DNA of 64,000 bases from Oscillospiraceae bacterium HV4-5-C5C. GTDB taxonomy: Bacteria > Bacillota > Clostridia > Saccharofermentanales > Fastidiosipilaceae. A program made the position numbers and the translations under genes. Every line of letters starts with the position of its first letter. Position 1 is the stretch's first letter. Where the stretch lies: NCBI GenBank assembly GCA_012034405.1, contig JAAVLZ010000013.1, positions 31,588 to 95,587 on the forward strand, given 5' to 3'. The notes beneath the pieces are model-generated. The model was not told where the DNA came from and ran no database searches. It was given only the letters and a program-made list of their open reading frames with translations. Below are positions 61,201 through 64,000 of the stretch, piece by piece.

Positions 61201-63831
61201 ATGGGTAAATTCGTGTATCTGTTCTCTGAAGGCAATGCCGGGATGCGCAATCTGTTGGGCGGTAAAGGTGCGAACCTGGCGGAAATGACCCGCCTGGGTC
61301 TGCCTGTTCCCCGGGGTTTTACCCTTACAACGGAGGCCTGTACCCGCTACTATGAGGACGGTCAACAGGTCAGCCAGGCTATAGAGGCGGAGATTTTGGC
61401 GGCCTTGCGCCAGATAGAGACCCAGGTAGGCAAAAAACTGGGTGATCCGGCCGATCCCTTTCTGGTTTCAGTCCGCTCCGGCGCCCGCGCTTCCATGCCA
61501 GGTATGATGGATACGATTCTGAACCTTGGCCTGAATGATGACACTGCCGCGGGTCTGGGGCGGTTGACGCGGAACCCACGCTTTGCCCTGGACAGCTACC
61601 GCCGCTTCATCATGATGTTTGGTGACGTCGTTAAGGGCGTGGAAAAGAAACGCTTTGAAGCGGAACTGGACCAGGTCAAACAGCAGCGGCAGGCGCTACA
61701 GGATACGGATCTGGATGCCGAGGCGATGGCGGAGGTGGTCGCGCGGTTTAAAAAGCTTTATCGCAGCGTGCTGGGACAAGACTTTCCGCAGGATCCTCAG
61801 ACCCAGTTGCTGGAGGCGATTCAGGCCGTCTTCCGTTCCTGGAATAACGAGCGGGCGATCTACTATCGCCGGCAGAATAATATCCCGTCAAGCTGGGGCA
61901 CCGCGGTTAATATTCAGGAAATGGTCTACGGGAATATGGGAGAAACCTCAGGCACCGGCGTAGCCTTTACCCGCAGTCCCTCCACCGGTGAAAACCGCTT
62001 GTTTGGTGAATTCCTGCTCAATGCTCAGGGCGAAGATGTTGTCGCCGGGGTCCGCACACCGCAGCCCATTGCCAGCCTGCAGGATATCCTGCCTGAAGCC
62101 TACGACCAATTTTGCCGGACTGCCCGTCTGCTGGAACAGCATTACCAAGATATGCAGGATATGGAGTTTACCATAGAACGCGGCAAGCTGTTCCTGCTGC
62201 AGACCAGAAACGGTAAACGCACCGCCGCAGCCGCCCTGAAAATAGCCGTGGATATGGTTGGAGAAGGTCTCCTGACCAAAGCAGAAGCGCTGGATAAAAT
62301 TGATGCCCGTTCGCTGGATGCTTTGCTGCATCCGGGCTTTGCGCCGGAAGCGCTGAAGGAAGCGCGGGTTCTGACCCGCGGTCTGCCCGCTTCGCCCGGC
62401 GCCGCTGCCGGCAAGATTTACTTCACCGCGGAAAAGGCTCAGCATGCCCATATCGTGAATGGCGAAAAGGTGATCCTCGTCCGGCTGGAGACCTCTCCGG
62501 AGGATATTGTCGGTATGAGCATCGCGGAGGGTATCCTGACCGGGCGGGGCGGCATGACCTCCCACGCGGCTGTCGTCGCCCGCGGCATGGGCCGCTGCTG
62601 CGTATCCGGCTGCGCGGAGCTCAGGATCAATGAAGCCGGGGGCTACCTGATTGACGCTCAGGGCGAGCGCTATGAGGAAGGCGATGAGTTGTCATTAGAC
62701 GGCTCGACCGGCCTGGTGTACCAGGGGGCGATTCAGACGGTTGAGGCGGTGATGGGAGAGGACTTCAGTACCATTATGGCCTGGGCGGATGAGATCCGTC
62801 AGTTAGCTGTCCGCACCAATGCGGATACGCCGGCTGACGCGCGCAGTGCCAGGACACTGGGAGCGGAAGGGATCGGCCTGACCCGTACGGAGCATATGTT
62901 TTTTGAGCCGGAGCGCATTTTCCGTTTCCGGCAGATGATCCTGGCAGAAAGCGAAGCCAGGCGGCGGGAAGCATTGGACCTGCTCTTACCGATTCAGCAG
63001 GGCGATTTTGAGGCCATTTATAAAGAAATGGCAGGCTTACCGGTGACTATCCGCCTGCTGGATCCGCCGCTGCACGAGTTTTTGCCGCAAAAGGAGTCGG
63101 AGATAGCAGCCCTGGCTGAAGCGCTGGGGATTTCCGCAGACCGGGTGAGGGATAAGGTGACTTCCCTCCAGGAGCTCAACCCCATGATGGGACACCGGGG
63201 CTGCCGGCTGGCCGTTTCCTATCCTGAAATTGCGGAGATGCAGACTACGGCCATCATCCAGGCCGCGCTGGCAGAACGTCGCCGCGGCAATGCTGTGGTG
63301 CCGGAAATCATGATACCGCTGGTTTGTGATCTTAAGGAACTGGCTTATGTCAAAGGGCTGATTACCAGAACCGCGGACCGGCTGATTGAGGCGGATGGCG
63401 GCCAGCTGAGCTATAAAGTCGGAACGATGATTGAAATACCGCGGGCGGCTTTACTGGCAGATGAAATTGCTCAGGAGGCGGATTTCTTCAGCTTTGGTAC
63501 CAATGATCTGACCCAGCTGACCTTTGGTCTGTCCCGGGATGATGCAGGCCGTATTTTGGAGGATTATTATGCAGCCGGCATCTTTGAGAGCGACCCGACC
63601 GCCAATCTGGATGTCAAAGGTGTCGGACGTCTGATGAAACTGGCCGTCCAGGGCGGGCGGGCTACCCGGCCGGAGCTGAAGCTTGGTATCTGCGGCGAAC
63701 ACGGGGGTGATCCGGACTCCGTTATCTTTTGTCATGAGCTGGGCCTGAATTATGTATCCTGCTCTCCCTTCAGGGTACCGATTGCCCGTTTGGCTGCGGC
63801 TCAGGCTCAGATCAGGCAGCCGCGCGTCTAG
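61201..63831 (+). CDS. ppdK: Pyruvate, phosphate dikinase
   Basis: It interconverts pyruvate + ATP + phosphate and PEP + AMP + pyrophosphate, used by anaerobes in glycolysis or gluconeogenesis. It is 876 residues, like the Clostridium symbiosum enzyme. The N-terminal ATP-grasp domain begins GNAGMRNLLGGKGANLAEM. The swivelling domain carries H455 in GRGGMTSHAAVVARGMG. The C-terminal PEP/pyruvate barrel has the catalytic C831 in GICGEHGGDP and the SFGTNDLTQLTFGLSRDD block. AAAGGAATG-type SD precedes the ATG. It is a single gene, followed by a hairpin. No PPDK regulatory protein is in the window. Confidence 0.98.
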   Translation: MGKFVYLFSEGNAGMRNLLGGKGANLAEMTRLGLPVPRGFTLTTEACTRYYEDGQQVSQAIEAEILAALRQIETQVGKKLGDPADPFLVSVRSGARASMPGMMDTILNLGLNDDTAAGLGRLTRNPRFALDSYRRFIMMFGDVVKGVEKKRFEAELDQVKQQRQALQDTDLDAEAMAEVVARFKKLYRSVLGQDFPQDPQTQLLEAIQAVFRSWNNERAIYYRRQNNIPSSWGTAVNIQEMVYGNMGETSGTGVAFTRSPSTGENRLFGEFLLNAQGEDVVAGVRTPQPIASLQDILPEAYDQFCRTARLLEQHYQDMQDMEFTIERGKLFLLQTRNGKRTAAAALKIAVDMVGEGLLTKAEALDKIDARSLDALLHPGFAPEALKEARVLTRGLPASPGAAAGKIYFTAEKAQHAHIVNGEKVILVRLETSPEDIVGMSIAEGILTGRGGMTSHAAVVARGMGRCCVSGCAELRINEAGGYLIDAQGERYEEGDELSLDGSTGLVYQGAIQTVEAVMGEDFSTIMAWADEIRQLAVRTNADTPADARSARTLGAEGIGLTRTEHMFFEPERIFRFRQMILAESEARRREALDLLLPIQQGDFEAIYKEMAGLPVTIRLLDPPLHEFLPQKESEIAALAEALGISADRVRDKVTSLQELNPMMGHRGCRLAVSYPEIAEMQTTAIIQAALAERRRGNAVVPEIMIPLVCDLKELAYVKGLITRTADRLIEADGGQLSYKVGTMIEIPRAALLADEIAQEADFFSFGTNDLTQLTFGLSRDDAGRILEDYYAAGIFESDPTANLDVKGVGRLMKLAVQGGRATRPELKLGICGEHGGDPDSVIFCHELGLNYVSCSPFRVPIARLAAAQAQIRQPRV

Positions 63832-63870
63832 CGTAAGGCCTGTCTGGGCCGCTTCAGGCTATCGGAAAAA

Positions 63871-63925
63871 CGGCTCAGTCATATTGTGAACCCCGTTTGG
63901 CTTTGGCTGAGCCGGATGGGGTTTG
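63871..63925 (+). terminator. Terminator region after ppdK
   Basis: CGGCTCAG (63871-63878) pairs with CTGAGCCG (63907-63914); AACCCC and GGGGTT offer an alternative stem. GTTTGTTTAT follows. Confidence 0.6.
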
Positions 63926-63968
63926 TTTATGGCAGGTTGCTTATTTCTGCAACTTTAAATATATATAA

Positions 63969-63997
63969 TTGCATTTACTGCTTTGCTCTGCTAATAT
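63969..63997 (+). promoter_or_regulatory. Promoter-like element at the window end
   Basis: TTGCAT (63969-63974) and TAATAT (63992-63997) with a 17-bp spacer, in an AT-rich stretch. It probably serves a gene beyond the window. Confidence 0.45.
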
Positions 63998-64000
63998 GAT

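Noticed and set aside
1..64000. CRISPR arrays, insertion sequences, prophage or integrated elements
   Set aside because: No regular direct repeats with spacers, no transposase or integrase, and gene order is of core type throughout.

Overview
The window looks like a chromosomal core segment of a GC-rich, Gram-positive anaerobe of the class Clostridia. The evidence is gene content: RemA (DUF370), RicT/YaaT, the c-di-AMP receptor DarA, YlmH, a type III glutamine synthetase, pyruvate phosphate dikinase, an alpha2-type glycyl-tRNA synthetase, and the gene order SRP RNA-dnaX-ybaB-recR. Many proteins start with GTG or TTG, and many neighbours overlap by 4 bp. I see no insertion sequence, prophage, CRISPR array or rRNA. 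GC content was judged by eye, not computed.

Layout. 1-5.8 kb: end of an unknown gene, Mn/Fe superoxide dismutase, ribosomal protein S4, a DUF6933-pRiA4b fusion, an SDR dehydrogenase, and a Fur-family repressor overlapping msrA. 5.9-13 kb: a deoxysugar island with a GH78 rhamnosidase, an AraC regulator, L-fucose isomerase and a DUF2264 protein. 13-19.3 kb: two convergent polar amino acid ABC importers (one with the binding protein fused to the permease) and a class I aminotransferase. 19.4-23.3 kb: a 0.9-kb gene-free stretch containing a strongly structured RNA candidate with its own consensus promoter, then a short SRP RNA and dnaX-ybaB-recR. 23.7-30 kb: a MarR regulator with an AT-hook-like tail, a phosphoribosyltransferase, an SGNH hydrolase, a Gfo/Idh oxidoreductase with ylmH, tRNA-Ser(UGA), a split DUF1361 membrane protein and a Bcp peroxiredoxin. 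30-38.6 kb: the nitrogen assimilation block glnN-gltB-gltD. 38.8-47 kb: a variant of the Bacillus yaaO-tmk-yaaQ-holB-yaaT-yabB-yabC cluster with a ferredoxin inserted. 47-53.6 kb: a YfhO-type membrane protein, rplM-rpsI and tsaE-tsaB-rimI. 53.9-60.9 kb: an HPr-like protein, uvrC, a metallophosphoesterase and yicC-remA-gmk-rpoZ-glyS. 61.2-63.8 kb: ppdK.

How it fits together. The window combines replication/repair (dnaX, holB, recR, uvrC, tmk), translation (S4, L13, S9, glyS, tsaBE, rimI, rsmI, trmN6), nitrogen capture (two ABC importers, GS-GOGAT) and deoxysugar catabolism. A similar small palindrome, ATTCT-N-AGAAT, lies upstream of both the first amino acid importer and glutamine synthetase, suggesting shared nitrogen or amino acid control. 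A recurring oddity is disordered, charged or Ala/Pro-rich extensions on normally compact proteins: omega, MarR, RicT, DnaX, YfhO and RsmI.

The most promising unexplained element is the structured RNA candidate at about 19,807-20,152.
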